Assembly (NCBI GenBank): GCA_027451455.1
Contig: DAIDJI010000295.1
Coordinates: forward strand, 1-6,860
Source of the DNA: Planctomycetales bacterium
Lineage (GTDB): Bacteria; Planctomycetota; Planctomycetia; Isosphaerales; Isosphaeraceae
Direction of reading: 5' to 3'
DNA length: 6,860 nucleotides
Shown here: positions 6,402 through 6,860 of the stretch, piece after piece
Position numbering within the stretch: the first letter of the stretch is position 1
Layout of the letters: each line of letters starts with the position of its first letter
The notes under the pieces: model-generated
Told to the model about the DNA's origin: nothing
Database searches by the model: none
What the model saw: the letters and a program-made list of their open reading frames with translations, nothing else
Translations under genes and position numbers: made by a program

Positions 6402-6860
6402 ATGGAACCCTTGACGATCGACCGAACACATATCGTCGTCCTCAACTACAACGGCCGGACCTGGCTCGAGCGTTGCCTGCCCTCGATCCGCGAGGCCGCA
6501 GCGCGGGCGGCGGTCCCCTGCCCCGTGACGGTTGTGGACAACGGCTCAACGGATGATTCGGTCGAACTGGTCACGCGCCAATGGCCGGATGTCTGGGTCG
6601 TCCGCGAGAAGAACTCTGGCCTCGCCTCATTCAACCGGGTCCTGTCTCGGATGAACGAGTCGGTGGTCCTGCTTCTGAATAGCGACATCCAGCTTGCGCC
6701 GGACGCGGTCGGCCCGCTGCTGGAGCCGTTCCAACGCCACGACGACGTTCTCTTCACGGCACCGCTCTGCTGGGCCTTCGATGGGCGGACGTACGAGGGA
6801 ATGCGGACCCGCGTTCGGAGCCGGTTCGGACTGGTCCAGGGAATGTGCCGGGTGCCAGGT
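6402..6860 (+). CDS. Family 2 glycosyltransferase (3' partial)
   Basis: The frame is open from an ATG at 6402 to the right edge: 153 codons of a protein whose family is usually about 250-350 residues. The N-terminal GT-A fold is clear: a first strand I-V-V-L-N-Y-N-G (11-18), the nucleotide-sugar motif V-V-D-N-G-S-T-D-D-S (44-53), E-K-N-S-G-L-A-S-F-N (69-78), and the metal/nucleotide motif L-L-L-N-S-D (90-95) in the DxD position. This pattern fits GT2 enzymes that extend cell-surface polysaccharides or lipid-linked glycans, with rhamnosyltransferase-like members closest by eye. The acceptor cannot be told. The ATG has almost no spacer to GAGG (6397-6400); an in-frame TTG at 6411 lies 8 bases after GAGGGA and could be the real start, removing three residues. 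It has its own candidate promoter and follows a terminator, so it probably begins a separate unit. Confidence 0.88.
   Translation, partial: MEPLTIDRTHIVVLNYNGRTWLERCLPSIREAAARAAVPCPVTVVDNGSTDDSVELVTRQWPDVWVVREKNSGLASFNRVLSRMNESVVLLLNSDIQLAPDAVGPLLEPFQRHDDVLFTAPLCWAFDGRTYEGMRTRVRSRFGLVQGMCRVPG

Overview
The window is high-GC and densely coding. It looks like a chromosomal segment of a planctomycete, probably of the Isosphaeraceae/Gemmatales type. This is inferred from the mix of hopanoid genes, a Tat-exported TIM-barrel isomerase of a kind abundant in planctomycetes, weak or absent Shine-Dalgarno sites before some genes, and small orphan proteins. No rRNA, tRNA, CRISPR array, IS element or phage gene was seen.

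Layout. (1) Positions 1-1137 are one open frame on the plus strand, open at the left edge. Its first ~99 codons are the second half of a DnaK nucleotide-binding domain. At about 297/298 it switches, in frame, to the C-terminal half of a squalene-hopene cyclase, starting exactly at the catalytic DxDD motif. (2) hpnH (1241-2245, radical SAM adenosyl-hopene synthase) and an hpnG-like nucleoside phosphorylase (2268-3056) follow on the same strand. With the cyclase they form a short hopanoid cluster: cyclise squalene, add the adenosyl side chain, remove adenine. (3) Two minus-strand genes of unknown role follow: a 131-aa soluble protein (3082-3477) and a 156-aa membrane protein with about four transmembrane segments (3709-4179), separated by 231 bases without a gene. 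(4) A divergent intergenic region (4180-4352) leads to two plus-strand TIM-barrel sugar phosphate isomerase/epimerase-like genes, one cytosolic (4353-5177) and one with a Tat signal (5224-6204). They probably form one operon ending at a strong GC-rich stem-loop (6219-6255). (5) A candidate sigma70-type promoter (6266-6294) and a roughly 100-base leader precede a family 2 glycosyltransferase (6402 onward) that runs off the right edge.

The most striking feature is the DnaK/cyclase join. The DnaK piece resembles alphaproteobacterial sequences and has no reason to lie here, so an assembly chimera is the leading explanation. A real recombination that inactivated the cyclase is the alternative. I did not find a convincing new biological system. 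The rest is a hopanoid side-chain cluster next to a paired cytosolic/exported isomerase operon, with a few regulatory candidates.
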